Source of the DNA: an uncultured Lachnospiraceae bacterium
Lineage (GTDB): Bacteria > Bacillota > Clostridia > Lachnospirales > Lachnospiraceae
Assembly (NCBI GenBank): GCA_947629865.1
Contig: CANRFJ010000002.1
Coordinates: 62,001-126,000 of the forward strand
Direction of reading: 5' to 3'
DNA: 64,000 bases
Both the position numbers and the translations under genes were made by a program. The notes below the pieces were generated by a model. That model ran no database searches. It was not told where the DNA came from and saw only the letters and a list, made by a program, of their open reading frames with translations. Shown here in pieces: positions 1 through 8,358 of this stretch (the stretch's first letter is position 1; every line of letters starts with the position of its first letter).

Positions 1-1
1 G

Positions 2-541
2 GACGGGGAGGCGCCAGCGGTAAAGGATCAGGAGATGGCTGTGATCGGCGGAATGATCACCGGCAAGACGGTGAAGATTACACGCACCAACAACCCGATG
101 GCTTTTATTACCATAGAGGATCTCTACGGCACGACGGAGGTGATTGTCTTTCCGAGGGATTATGAGAAATACCGCAATATTCTTGAGGAAGACCGCAAGG
201 TGTTTGTCCGGGGGCGCGCGACAGTGGAGGAGGACAAACCGGCCAAACTCATCTGCTCCCGCATTATCCCCTTTGACGAGATGGACAGGGAGCTGTGGAT
301 CCAGTGCGGGACAAAGGAGGAATATATGGAAAAGGAGCCGTGGCTCTTTCAGACGCTGGCCGCCTATGACGGGCGGGACGGAGTGAATATATTCCTGTCG
401 AAAGTCCGCGCCCGAAAGAGACTTCCGGGCAGCCACTCGACACATGTGTGCCGGGAACTGCTGGATAAACTCTACAGGGAATTTGGGGAGGAAAATGTAA
501 AAGTCGTGGAAAAGAGTATTGAAAAAAGCGAACAGTCATAG
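2..541 (+). CDS. dnaE: DNA polymerase III alpha subunit, C-terminal end (partial)
   Basis: The reading frame is open from the window edge, so only the last 179 residues of the replicative polymerase are present and the true start lies upstream. The visible part is the OB-fold (tRNA_anti-type) domain of the DnaE C-terminus, recognised by GGMITGKTVKITR, the block around MAFITIEDLYGTTEVIVFP, and the following VRGRATVEEDKPAKL segment. This domain binds single-stranded DNA in the holoenzyme; the catalytic PHP and palm domains are not in the window. The tail after about residue 110 is less conserved and lysine/glutamate rich. pfkA follows about 90 bp downstream on the same strand, a common Clostridia order. 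Identity is confident; completeness cannot be judged. Confidence 0.92.
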   Translation, partial: DGEAPAVKDQEMAVIGGMITGKTVKITRTNNPMAFITIEDLYGTTEVIVFPRDYEKYRNILEEDRKVFVRGRATVEEDKPAKLICSRIIPFDEMDRELWIQCGTKEEYMEKEPWLFQTLAAYDGRDGVNIFLSKVRARKRLPGSHSTHVCRELLDKLYREFGEENVKVVEKSIEKSEQS

Positions 542-630
542 TAAAATAACCAGTGTATGCGGTGGAAGTCTGAATGGGAAATATGGATATGGATAAAGAT
601 ATATTTTAATGAGCATTGGAGGAAGGAAAT

Positions 631-1605
631 ATGACGAAGCAAGTGAAGACAATTGGTGTGCTGACAAGCGGTGGCGACGCGCCGGGCATGAATGCGGCGA
701 TCCGGGCGGTGGTGCGCGCCGGTCTTGCCAGCGGTCTGCAGGTAAAGGGAATCCGGCGCGGTTATGCCGGACTTCTCGAGGAAGATATTATGGATATGGA
801 TACCATGAGCGTCACGGACATTGTCCAGAGGGGGGGCACAATTTTGTTTACTTCCCGCTGCAAGGAGATGCGCACGCCGGAGGGACAGAAGAAGGCGGCG
901 GATATATGCCGCAAGCACGGCATAGACGGAATCGTCGTGATCGGCGGAGACGGCTCGTTCCGCGGTGCGCAGAAACTGTCTGAAAATGGAATCAATACCA
1001 TTGGAGTGCCGGGTACGATTGATCTGGATATTGCCTGCACGGAATACACGATTGGTTTTGACACTGCATGTAACACGGCTATGGAGGCCATTGACAAGGT
1101 GCGCGACACCTCTGCCTCCCACGAGCGGTGCAGCATCATTGAGGTAATGGGGCGGACGGCCGGACACATTGCCCTCTGGTGCGGTATTTCCAACGGCTCG
1201 GAATACGTGCTGATTCCGGAGCGCTATGACAACGACGAGCAGAAGATCATTGAGAAAATCCTTTCCAAGAGGAGAATCGGAAAGAAGCACCATATTATTG
1301 TAAATGCCGAGGGAATCGGCGATTCTCACGGACTGGCCAAGCGGATTGAGGAGGCGACGGGAATCGAAACCCGCGCCACGGTAATCGGTCATATCCAGCG
1401 CGGCGGCAATCCTACATGCCGCGACCGCGTATACGCCTCTGCCATGGGAGCCCTGGCAGTCGATCTTCTGATTGCCGGCAAGACAAACCGTGTCGTCGCC
1501 TATAAAGATGGGGCGTTCTGTGATTTTGACATTGACGAGGCTCTCTCCATGACAAAGGACATTGACGAGCACCTGTTCAGCATGACGCGCAGGCTCTCGC
1601 GCTAG
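631..1605 (+). CDS. pfkA: ATP-dependent 6-phosphofructokinase
   Basis: This 324-residue protein phosphorylates fructose 6-phosphate to fructose 1,6-bisphosphate in glycolysis and matches the usual bacterial PfkA length. Visible motifs are the nucleotide-binding GVLTSGGDAPGMNAAIR near the N-terminus, GGDGSFRGA (Gly after GGD suggests ATP rather than PPi), the catalytic PGTIDLDI segment and the substrate-binding MGRTAGH and GHIQRGG motifs. The ATG at 631 is chosen because GGAGGAAGG lies 3-12 bases before it; a TTG 15 bases upstream would overlap that site. One oddity is TIDLD where most family members have TIDND; both catalytic aspartates are kept. The gene converges on dinB with only 6 bp between stop codons. 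Confidence 0.93.
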   Translation: MTKQVKTIGVLTSGGDAPGMNAAIRAVVRAGLASGLQVKGIRRGYAGLLEEDIMDMDTMSVTDIVQRGGTILFTSRCKEMRTPEGQKKAADICRKHGIDGIVVIGGDGSFRGAQKLSENGINTIGVPGTIDLDIACTEYTIGFDTACNTAMEAIDKVRDTSASHERCSIIEVMGRTAGHIALWCGISNGSEYVLIPERYDNDEQKIIEKILSKRRIGKKHHIIVNAEGIGDSHGLAKRIEEATGIETRATVIGHIQRGGNPTCRDRVYASAMGALAVDLLIAGKTNRVVAYKDGAFCDFDIDEALSMTKDIDEHLFSMTRRLSR

Positions 1606-1611
1606 GAGAGG

Positions 1612-2835
1612 TCATTCCTTATCATTATTTTTTGCGGATTCCTCCGCAGGCGGGAGAAAGCTCGCCCTCATAACAGCATTATCGCCAAATTTTTTTCGGA
1701 GACCGTCCAGCGCGGTCTCCAATTTGCTTTGTCGGAGATATTTGTCCTGATCCAGCAGATTTAACTGCCGCATGGATTCCTTTGTGATTTTGGAGGTGGA
1801 TACCCCAATCAGGCGGATAGGGGAGCCGTCCCAGTATTCGTCGAACAGGCGGCAGGCGTTGTCATAGAGCTCGCCGGTCACGTTGGTGGGGGAGGTCAGG
1901 GTGCACTGGTGGCTCCCTCTGGTAAAATCGGCGGCCTTGACGGACACGGCCACCACGCCGGCCATGACGTGGTCGGCCCGGAGGCGGCGGCCCACCGATT
2001 CGCAGAGGGAGAGAAGATGTTTCCTGGCCTCGGCCGGTTCGGTGATGTCATGGGGCAGTGTGATGGAATTGCCGTAGCCCTTGTTGTCTGCGGGCTCAGC
2101 GGCCACCGGGGAGTGATCGATGCCATTGGCGTAGTCGTGGATCAGGGCTCCGTGCTTTCCCAGATGGTCGCAGATGATCTTCCGGTCAAAGGCGGCCAGC
2201 TCCCCGATAGTCCGTATGCCGAGATTGTGCAGTTTGTTTCGGGTGGCGTGCCCCACAAAAAAGAGAGTGTCCACGGGCAGGGGCCACATTTTTTCGCGTA
2301 TCTCGTCCGGAAAGAGACTGTGCACCTTATCCGGCTTCTCAAAATCCGAGGCCATCTTAGCCAGCAGTTTATTGGAGGATACGCCCACATTGACGGTGAA
2401 TCCGAGGGTGTCGCGGATAGTCTGCCGGAGTATGTTGGCGGCCTCTACGGGAGAGAAGCGGCGCATCAGGACGGCGCCGCTCATGTCGGCAAAGGCCTCG
2501 TCCACGCTGTACTGTTCGATGACGGGGGAAAAGCGGTGGAGCAGGGCGATAAACTTGCGGGAATACTGCCGGTACAGATCCATGTGGGGAGGGACAATGA
2601 GCAGCTCCGGGCATTTTTTCCTGGCTTCGCCCAGCGTCTCCGCCGTCCGGACTCCACAGGCCCTGGCCGGCATAGACTTGGCCAGAATGATACCGTGGCG
2701 GCTGGCCTGATCTCCTCCCACAGCGGAGGGAATGGTGCGCAAATCCACTGTCTCGCCGAGCTGCTCCATGCGATAGAGGGCCTCCCAGCTGAGATAGGCG
2801 TTATTCACATCGATGTGAAAAATGATTCGTTCCAT
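1612..2835 (-). CDS. dinB: DNA polymerase IV (Y-family translesion polymerase)
   Basis: A 407-residue Y-family polymerase that copies past damaged template bases with low fidelity. The N-terminus carries the catalytic motif IIFHIDVNNAYLSWEA (first metal-binding Asp) and the palm motif YSVDEAFADM (second acidic pair). A helix-hairpin-helix region around GHATRNKLHNLGIRTIGELA and a little-finger domain follow, ending in the LDQDKYLRQSKLE region seen in clostridial homologues. The start is supported by GGAGG five bases before the ATG. It is transcribed away from dapL from its own promoter (2892-2920 on this strand). The C-terminus lacks a clear beta-clamp peptide that I can name with confidence. 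Confidence 0.92.
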   Translation of the reverse strand: MERIIFHIDVNNAYLSWEALYRMEQLGETVDLRTIPSAVGGDQASRHGIILAKSMPARACGVRTAETLGEARKKCPELLIVPPHMDLYRQYSRKFIALLHRFSPVIEQYSVDEAFADMSGAVLMRRFSPVEAANILRQTIRDTLGFTVNVGVSSNKLLAKMASDFEKPDKVHSLFPDEIREKMWPLPVDTLFFVGHATRNKLHNLGIRTIGELAAFDRKIICDHLGKHGALIHDYANGIDHSPVAAEPADNKGYGNSITLPHDITEPAEARKHLLSLCESVGRRLRADHVMAGVVAVSVKAADFTRGSHQCTLTSPTNVTGELYDNACRLFDEYWDGSPIRLIGVSTSKITKESMRQLNLLDQDKYLRQSKLETALDGLRKKFGDNAVMRASFLPPAEESAKNNDKE

Positions 2836-2891
2836 ATAAACCTCCGTTCCCCGGTCTGTGCGGGAACAGGCCCCGCGGCCGGTATGTATAT

Positions 2892-2920
2892 ATTATAATA
2901 CAGGAACGTATGTTTGTAAA
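2892..2920 (-). promoter_or_regulatory. Sigma-A-type promoter for dinB
   Basis: On the minus strand TTTACA and TATAAT are separated by 17 bases, about 60 bases before the dinB start. No SOS/LexA box was recognised next to it. Confidence 0.6.
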
Positions 2921-2927
2921 CAGGGGC

Positions 2928-2956
2928 TTGCATAATATGTTTTTTTCATGTAAAAT
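2928..2956 (+). promoter_or_regulatory. Sigma-A-type promoter for dapL
   Basis: TTGCAT and TAAAAT are separated by exactly 17 bases, about 48 bases before the dapL ATG. It is back to back with the dinB promoter. Confidence 0.6.
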
Positions 2957-3003
2957 GGATTGGAAAAGAAAGACTGGATTTGATCCTGTGAGGGAGGTAA
3001 TTT

Positions 3004-4218
3004 ATGTTTAAAATTAATGACAACTACTTAAAACTGCCGGGCAGCTATCTGTTCTCCACTATCGCCAAAAAGGTCTCCGCCTACCGCGAGGCCAATCCGG
3101 ACAGGGACATAATCAGCCTCGGTATCGGTGATGTGACGCAGCCGCTCGCTCCGGCGGTGATTGACGCGCTCCACAGCGCCGTGGACGAGATGGCCCACGC
3201 GGAGACTTTCCATGGATATGCGCCGGATTTGGGATATGAATTTCTGCGTAGCGCCATTGCAGAGAACGACTACAGGGCCAGGGGCGTGGAGATTGCCCTG
3301 GACGAGATATTCATCAGCGACGGCGCCAAGAGTGATTCGGGAAATATTGTTGACATTTTTGCTAAAGATAATACGATTGCCGTGACGGATCCGGTATATC
3401 CGGTATATGTGGACAGCAATGCCATGTCCGGCAGAAACGGCGAATATCTGAAGGATAAGGAGTGCTGGTCGGATGTGATCTACATGCCGTGCACCGCGGA
3501 AAATGATTTTGTGCCGGAACTGCCGGAGCAGGCGCCGGATATTATCTACATCTGCTGCCCGAACAATCCGACCGGAACTACGCTGAACAAAACCCAGCTG
3601 CAGAAATGGGTGGACTATGCCAATGCGCATAAGTCCGTGATCATATATGACGCCGCCTATGAGGCGTATATTTCCGAGGAAGATGTGCCACACAGCATTT
3701 TTGAGTGCGACGGCGCCAAAACCTGCGCCATTGAGATGCGGAGTTTTTCCAAAAATGCGGGCTTTACCGGAACCCGTCTCGGCTTTACGGTGATCTCTAA
3801 GGAGTTAAAGTGCGGGGAGGTGTCCGTGAACAGCCTGTGGGCCAGACGCCACGGCACGAAGTTTAACGGTGCGCCGTATATTATCCAGAGAGCGGGCGAG
3901 GCGGTCTACAGCGAAGCGGGGAAGGCGCAGACGAGAGAGCAGATTGCCTATTATATGAAAAACGCCGCCAATATCCGCGAGTCGCTGGCAGATATGGGCT
4001 ATTCGGTCTTCGGAGGCGTCAACGCTCCGTATATCTGGCTCCAGACTCCGGAGGGAATGAAGTCCTGGGAATTTTTTGATCTGCTTTTGGAGAGGGCCAA
4101 CGTAGTAGGTACGCCCGGTTCCGGCTTCGGGCCGAGCGGGGAGGGATATTTCCGTCTCACCGCCTTTGGCTCCGCCGAGAACACGGAGAAGGCGCTGGAG
4201 CGTATCCGCAGCCTGTAG
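3004..4218 (+). CDS. dapL: LL-diaminopimelate aminotransferase
   Basis: This 404-residue PLP enzyme converts tetrahydrodipicolinate directly to LL-diaminopimelate, the short route to lysine and peptidoglycan meso-DAP used by many Clostridia. Its signature is the N-terminal [19 protein letters not shown] followed by [11 protein letters not shown] and the [13 protein letters not shown] block, which separate DapL from other class I aminotransferases. The PLP-binding lysine lies in [15 protein letters not shown] and the C-terminal arginine in [17 protein letters not shown] lies 7 bases before the ATG. The gene has its own promoter and is followed after 86 bp by the DUF1002 gene on the same strand. 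Confidence 0.93.
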   Translation: MFKINDNYLKLPGSYLFSTIAKKVSAYREANPDRDIISLGIGDVTQPLAPAVIDALHSAVDEMAHAETFHGYAPDLGYEFLRSAIAENDYRARGVEIALDEIFISDGAKSDSGNIVDIFAKDNTIAVTDPVYPVYVDSNAMSGRNGEYLKDKECWSDVIYMPCTAENDFVPELPEQAPDIIYICCPNNPTGTTLNKTQLQKWVDYANAHKSVIIYDAAYEAYISEEDVPHSIFECDGAKTCAIEMRSFSKNAGFTGTRLGFTVISKELKCGEVSVNSLWARRHGTKFNGAPYIIQRAGEAVYSEAGKAQTREQIAYYMKNAANIRESLADMGYSVFGGVNAPYIWLQTPEGMKSWEFFDLLLERANVVGTPGSGFGPSGEGYFRLTAFGSAENTEKALERIRSL

Positions 4219-4304
4219 GAGAGTGAAAAGCGGTAAAGCAGACAGGCTAAAAGTATAAAAGTCAAAAAGCAAAAAAGTGAAATGAGTGAAAGGACGGTGG
4301 GGAA

Positions 4305-5207
4305 TTGAAACGAACAGTATTTTCCGTACTGGCGGGCGCGCTGGCTCTGATAATGTGTCTGGCGCCCGGACAGGAGAGTATGGCGGATTCGATTGAAGTA
4401 AAACCATATATCGCCTTTGGGGCGGATTTGAACGAAAGTCAGAAGGCGAAGGTACTGGAGCAGTTTGGCCTCACGCAGGAGGAACTGGCCGATTACGAGA
4501 CGGTCGAGGTGACGAATGACGAGGAACACAAATACCTGGACTCTTATCTGGACAAAAGCGTGATTGGAACGAGAGCCCTGTCCTCGGTTAAGATTGAGGA
4601 GGGCGATGCGGGCAGCGGCATTGCCGTGGAGGCCAACAATATTTCGTTCTGCACAGAGGAGATGTATACCAATGCCCTTGTCACAGCGGGGATTAGCGAT
4701 GCGCGCGTGACGGTGGCGGCGCCCTTTGAGATTTCCGGAACGGCGGCCCTGGTGGGAGCCATGAAGGCTTATGGCACCATGACCGGCGAGGAGATTGATG
4801 CCGACAGCGCAGATGCGGCTACGAACGAGCTGGTGCTTACCGGCGAACTGGGGGAGAGCCTTGGCAAAGACAAGGCCTCGGAGTTTGTGGCGTTGTTGAA
4901 GGATAAGGTAGTCAGTGGGGAGTTGTCCACGGAGGAGGAGATTCTCGACGCCATTGCCGAGGCCGAGAAAGAACTGGGCGTGGATCTGGAAGAAGGCCTC
5001 AAGAACCGGCTTGTATCGCTTATGCAGAAAATCGGCGATCTGGATCTGGATCTGGACACCCTGAAGGATCAGGCTCAGGGGATTTATGACAAACTAAAGG
5101 ATCTGGATATTGACCTGAGCGGAGCCGAGGGGATACTTGAAAAAATTGGCGCGTTCTTTCAGAAGCTCATTGAGGCGATTGTAGATTTCTTTAAGAGTAT
5201 TTTCTGA
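4305..5207 (+). CDS. Secreted DUF1002 protein
   Basis: A 300-residue predicted exported protein. It begins with a signal peptide (KRTVFSVLAGALALIMCL, then a polar region with a probable cut near SMADS). The middle has the recognisable DUF1002 pattern: FGADLNESQKAKVLEQFG, a YLDKSVIGTRALSS segment and NALVTAGISDARVTVAAPF. The C-terminal third is acidic and leucine-periodic (LDLDLDTLKDQAQGIYDKL), likely helical or coiled coil, ending in an amphipathic IEAIVDFFKSIF. The function of the family is not known to me. TTG is the start because GGTGGGG precedes it and the signal peptide begins there. The next gene starts 41 bp downstream and may be cotranscribed. Confidence 0.85.
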   Translation: MKRTVFSVLAGALALIMCLAPGQESMADSIEVKPYIAFGADLNESQKAKVLEQFGLTQEELADYETVEVTNDEEHKYLDSYLDKSVIGTRALSSVKIEEGDAGSGIAVEANNISFCTEEMYTNALVTAGISDARVTVAAPFEISGTAALVGAMKAYGTMTGEEIDADSADAATNELVLTGELGESLGKDKASEFVALLKDKVVSGELSTEEEILDAIAEAEKELGVDLEEGLKNRLVSLMQKIGDLDLDLDTLKDQAQGIYDKLKDLDIDLSGAEGILEKIGAFFQKLIEAIVDFFKSIF

Positions 5208-5248
5208 CGGCGGCCTGTCATCCTCCTGGATGGACAGGGCGTGCAATT

Positions 5249-6094
5249 ATGGGGAAAGAGATGAATTTGAAAATAGCATTGTTGCAGCTGCTCCCTGAGG
5301 GAAGCCTTGACGGGCAGCTGCAAAAGGGAAAAGCCGCCTGCATTAAAGCAAAAAATATGGGCGCTGACATTGCCCTGTTTCCCGAAATGTGGAGCGACGG
5401 TTATAATCTTCCGCAGGACAGCCTGAAACTGGCTGCCCTGTCGGTAGATGCGGAGAGTGATTTTGTCCGTGCGTTTGGCAAACTGGCCGCTGAACTTCAG
5501 ATGGCCATTGCCATTACTTTTCTTGAGAAAAATGAGCCGAAACCACTCAATTCTGTGATTCTGTTTGACAGGAGTGGCGCAGAGCGTCTGCACTATTCCA
5601 AAATTCATACCTGTGCCTTTGACCTGGAGAGGGTATTGGCGTCTGGGGACGATTTCTATGTGACTGAACTGGATATTGGGAGAGACATAATAAAAGTGGG
5701 CGCGATGATCTGTTTCGACAGGGAATTTCCGGAAAGCGCACGGATTTTGATGCTCAAAGGGGCAGAGGTTATTCTGGCGCCCAACGCCTGTCCTATGGAA
5801 ATCAACCGGCTGTCGGCGCTCCGAACCAGAGCGTATGAAAATATGACGGCTGTTGCCACCTGTAATTATCCCAAGGGGCAGCCGGATTGTAACGGTCATT
5901 CTACGGTGTTTGACGGAGTTGCATGGCTGAAGCATGAGCCGGGAGTACGGGATATGTGTGTCTTTGAAGCGCCGGAGGAGGAAGGCGTCTACCTGGCGGA
6001 GATTGATATGGATATGCTGCGGTGTTATCGCGGGCATGAGGTGATGGGGGACAGGTACCGCCATTCGGATAAGTATGGGATTCTGAGCGATTAG
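5249..6094 (+). CDS. Carbon-nitrogen hydrolase (nitrilase superfamily amidase)
   Basis: A 281-residue cytoplasmic enzyme of the nitrilase fold, which hydrolyses amide or nitrile C-N bonds. All three catalytic residues are visible: Glu in FPEMWSDGY, Lys in YSKIHTC and Cys in GAMICFDREFPE. A conserved second glutamate region lies between them. The substrate cannot be read from the sequence; omega-amidase or N-carbamoyl-type activity are both possible. The annotated ATG at 5249 has a poor ribosome site; an in-frame ATG at 5261 follows GGGGAAAGAG and would remove only four residues, so either start is plausible. It follows the DUF1002 gene closely and is followed by the toxin locus. Confidence 0.85.
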   Translation: MGKEMNLKIALLQLLPEGSLDGQLQKGKAACIKAKNMGADIALFPEMWSDGYNLPQDSLKLAALSVDAESDFVRAFGKLAAELQMAIAITFLEKNEPKPLNSVILFDRSGAERLHYSKIHTCAFDLERVLASGDDFYVTELDIGRDIIKVGAMICFDREFPESARILMLKGAEVILAPNACPMEINRLSALRTRAYENMTAVATCNYPKGQPDCNGHSTVFDGVAWLKHEPGVRDMCVFEAPEEEGVYLAEIDMDMLRCYRGHEVMGDRYRHSDKYGILSD

Positions 6095-6135
6095 AACGGC
6101 TGTATTATGTAATGCACTTATTGTATAGAAAGCGG

Positions 6136-6164
6136 TTGAAATGTGATGTTGAAAATGGTATATT
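6136..6164 (+). promoter_or_regulatory. Promoter of the toxin mRNA
   Basis: TTGAAA and TATATT are separated by 17 bases with a TGG just before the -10. It predicts a start near 6171 and a 5' leader of about 165 bases before the toxin ORF. The leader contains a strong hairpin at about 6203-6239, a 7-bp inverted repeat at 6302-6318 just before the ribosome site, and CCTCCC at 6264-6269, which could pair with the GGGGAGG ribosome site at 6322-6328. Confidence 0.65.
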
Positions 6165-6337
6165 AGTGGCGTGGCGAAAGCCATAGGAAAGTACCCATGA
6201 CAGGGCGCTAAGCGTCCGGGGGACGCTTGTTTAGCGCCGACCGGAACGAAGCGTAAGGTGTGGCCTCCCAATGATTAATGACCGGTTTGCCGGCAATACA
6301 AAACGTACATAGTACGTTAGAGGGGAGGTGGCGTTAT

Positions 6338-6457
6338 ATGACAGTTTTTGAAATTATTTCGATTTTCATCGGCATATTAACTTTGTTATGTGCCTTTGGC
6401 AGCTTGATTGTAGCGCTGCTTGCCTTTCTCCAAAAGAGAAAGAAAAAGCGAAAATAA
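6338..6457 (+). CDS. Holin-like small membrane toxin of a type I toxin-antitoxin locus
   Basis: A 39-residue protein with a single hydrophobic helix (FEIISIFIGILTLL to SLIVALLAFL) and a strongly basic tail (QKRKKKRK). The MTVFE start and the SLIVALLAF core are the hallmark of the putative holin-like toxin family (Hol-Tox) of Firmicutes. Such peptides insert in the cytoplasmic membrane and arrest growth when unrepressed. GGGGAGG lies 9 bases before the ATG. The gene has its own promoter, a long structured leader and a rho-independent terminator, and an oppositely directed RNA gene overlaps its 3' end (see 6451-6554). The family call is by pattern; toxicity is inference. Confidence 0.8.
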   Translation: MTVFEIISIFIGILTLLCAFGSLIVALLAFLQKRKKKRK

Positions 6458-6554
6458 AAATGCCTATCCTGTCTGGTCCACAGGATAGGCGGCGTCCGTA
6501 AGGACAAATGCGTTCTTGGGAGCATCCACTTTGGAGTGGGTGCTTTCCTTTTCT
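6451..6554 (-). ncRNA. Candidate antisense RNA antitoxin
   Basis: A minus-strand promoter (6561-6589) predicts a start near 6554. The transcript would run back through the toxin 3' untranslated region and end at the perfect 10-bp stem 6462-6471/6481-6490, which on this strand is followed by ATTTTTATTTT, a good intrinsic terminator. The RNA would be about 100 nt and fully complementary to the 3' part of the toxin mRNA, reaching the last codons. This geometry matches 3'-overlapping type I antitoxins such as those of the txpA/ratA kind. Seen directly: promoter, stem and U-tract. Inferred: expression and antitoxin role. Confidence 0.7.
6521..6554 (+). terminator. Intrinsic terminator of the toxin mRNA
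   Basis: A 10-bp stem (6521-6530 with 6535-6544, one G-U pair) with a four-base TTGG loop is followed by TTCCTTTTCT. It lies inside the region transcribed on the other strand as the antisense RNA, so both RNAs share about 100 complementary bases. Confidence 0.7.
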
Positions 6555-6560
6555 GATAAC

Positions 6561-6589
6561 ACTATATCACACTTTACACATACATTCAA
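6561..6589 (-). promoter_or_regulatory. Promoter of the antisense RNA
   Basis: On the minus strand TTGAAT and TATAGT are separated by exactly 17 bases. It points into the toxin 3' region and nothing else on that strand lies between it and the toxin. Confidence 0.65.
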
Positions 6590-6642
6590 CAAAATTTTTT
6601 CAGCAAGGTCAACGGAAAAAACTGCGGACTCCTATTTTCGTC

Positions 6643-6852
6643 TTATTCGTCCGTATCCGTGAACAAAATAACCGGTTTGTCCAGCGTGTACTGATAAAAT
6701 TTTATTATATTCCCGCTGAACATGCGCATGGGCCTCCAATTGCACAGGTCAAAGTCCTTGACATAGGGAAGATTATAGTAAAAGGAATCGTTGGTGCCAT
6801 ATTTCGTGTCATAGGTCATCAGCGATTTTTTAAATAATTCCTGTGCGTCCAT
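6643..6852 (-). CDS. Small hypothetical protein
   Basis: A 69-residue protein I do not recognise. It begins MDAQELFKKSLMTYDTKYG and is rich in aromatic residues (DSFYYNLPYVKDF, IIKFYQY) with an acidic end; no signal peptide or membrane helix is visible. The start is well supported: AGGGGG lies 8 bases before the ATG, and a promoter with consensus spacing lies about 60 bases further upstream. A longer frame starting at 6948 would begin upstream of that predicted transcription start, so the short form is preferred. Between promoter and ORF a leader hairpin is possible (AGGAG pairing with CTCCT). Its neighbours (toxin locus and GH13 gene) do not suggest a role. Confidence 0.6.
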   Translation of the reverse strand: MDAQELFKKSLMTYDTKYGTNDSFYYNLPYVKDFDLCNWRPMRMFSGNIIKFYQYTLDKPVILFTDTDE

Positions 6853-6910
6853 TGGCAGTTCCCCCTTTGGTAGTTTCAGACGAGGAGAGCCGGAGGCTTC
6901 TCCTGTAATC

Positions 6911-6939
6911 ATTATAATCCAAAGCGTCTCCGGTTGCAA
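6911..6939 (-). promoter_or_regulatory. Promoter for the 69-residue hypothetical protein
   Basis: Minus-strand TTGCAA and TATAAT are separated by 17 bases, followed by a leader of about 50 bases to the ATG at 6852. Confidence 0.6.
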
Positions 6940-7014
6940 GCGGAACATAGAATTTTACACTAACATAAAATCCAGGTGGGATATAAAATTTCCGGCGGGA
7001 CAGGGGGAGAGTTC

Positions 7015-8358
7015 TCAAAAGAGAATCTCTCCCTCGCAGTCAGCCAGAGGCACTGTGACCTTTCCGTCCTGTACCGGATATTCCTTTCCGCCAAGAACGC
7101 CGGTGAGAACCGTCTTTTCCCCGCTATAGGGGATTGAGAGGACGGCTTCTTCGTCATCGTTATTGACGGCGGTGATGACCTCTGCGCCCTCGTACTGGCG
7201 CGCATAGGCATATTGTCTGTTTGTCAGAAGCAATTCACGATATTCGCCATAGGCAAGCGCCTTGGATTTCTGGCGGAATTTTCCCAGTCTGGCAATCAGC
7301 GCTGTGGCCGGATTTGTCTCCAGGGCGTCCGCATAGTTTGCCAGTGACAGGCAGGGGCGCAGGGAGGCGTCGGAGCCCTTCTCCTTCTTTCCCTCAATGG
7401 CAAATTCCGAGCCGTAATAAATGGACGGGATACCCGGAAGCGTATACATCAGGATATGGACGATGGAAAAGTGCTTTTTGTTCTGTAATTTATTGTAAAT
7501 CCGCTCCACATCATGGTTGTCGGCAAAATTATACAGTTTCAGATTTTCGTAGCGGCCGCCGCCCATGTCGTACAGGCGCTTCACCGTGTGCGCAATCTCA
7601 AAAAAGTTGTGCTCGTTGCAGCCAGACCAGAGCGCCTTGTTCAGATGGTAGTTGGTGACGGAGTGCAGGGTGTCCGGATTTACCCAGCGGTTGTACTCCC
7701 CGTGGATAACCTCTCCCATCAGCCAGAAGTCGGGCTTTACCTCGTCTGCCACCCGGCGCATACCTTTCATGAAATCAAAATCAAGCACGTCCGCCGCATC
7801 CAGGCGGATGCCGTCGATATCGAACTCCGACACCCAGAAGCGGATTACGTCATAGATGTAATCCCGCACCTGCGGATTCTGCTGATTCAGTTTGACTAAC
7901 AGATTGTAGCCGCCCCAGTTGTCGTAGGAGAAGCCGTCGTTGTACTCATTGTTGCCCCCGAAATTCACGTTGCAGTACCAGTCCCGGTACGGGGAATTTT
8001 CCCGCTTCTCCTTGAGGTCGCGGAAGGCGAAAAATTCCCGCCCCGTGTGGTTAAATACGCCGTCCAGAATAACCCGGACGTCCTCGTCGTGGCAGGCCTT
8101 TACAAAGTGCGCCAGATCCGCGTTGTCCCCCAGGCGCCGGTCAAGGGTTTTGTAATCCGTGGTCTCGTAGCCGTGGCCCACGGACTCAAAGAGAGGCCCG
8201 ATATAGAGGGCGTTGCAGCCGATTTCCTTTATGTGCGCAATCCAGGCCTCCATGTCACGGAGGCGGTGTACGGTTTCCCCTCCCTCGTTCAGGGGCGGGG
8301 CGCCGCTCAGTCCGAGCGGATATATGTGGTAAAATACTGCTTCATCATACCATGCCAT
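7015..8358 (-). CDS. Alpha-amylase family (GH13) glycoside hydrolase
   Basis: A 447-residue cytoplasmic enzyme (no signal peptide) that cleaves alpha-glucosidic bonds, most likely of maltodextrins or similar oligosaccharides. The GH13 regions are clear: DGVFNHTGREF (region I), DGIRLDAADVLD with the nucleophile Asp (region II), MGEVIHGEY with the acid/base Glu (region III) and NFADNHDVERI with the transition-state Asp (region IV). A short C-terminal beta domain follows. The length fits a small neopullulanase/cyclomaltodextrinase-like or glucosidase member without an N-terminal domain; the exact specificity is not readable. The ATG at 8358 follows AAAGGAG; an upstream in-frame ATG at 8382 has none. 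Confidence 0.87.
   Translation of the reverse strand: MAWYDEAVFYHIYPLGLSGAPPLNEGGETVHRLRDMEAWIAHIKEIGCNALYIGPLFESVGHGYETTDYKTLDRRLGDNADLAHFVKACHDEDVRVILDGVFNHTGREFFAFRDLKEKRENSPYRDWYCNVNFGGNNEYNDGFSYDNWGGYNLLVKLNQQNPQVRDYIYDVIRFWVSEFDIDGIRLDAADVLDFDFMKGMRRVADEVKPDFWLMGEVIHGEYNRWVNPDTLHSVTNYHLNKALWSGCNEHNFFEIAHTVKRLYDMGGGRYENLKLYNFADNHDVERIYNKLQNKKHFSIVHILMYTLPGIPSIYYGSEFAIEGKKEKGSDASLRPCLSLANYADALETNPATALIARLGKFRQKSKALAYGEYRELLLTNRQYAYARQYEGAEVITAVNNDDEEAVLSIPYSGEKTVLTGVLGGKEYPVQDGKVTVPLADCEGEILF

Noticed and set aside
472-1572. Long minus-strand frame opposite pfkA
   Set aside because: It mirrors a confident pfkA reading, has no ribosome site or family motif, and its composition is that of an antisense frame in GC-rich coding DNA.
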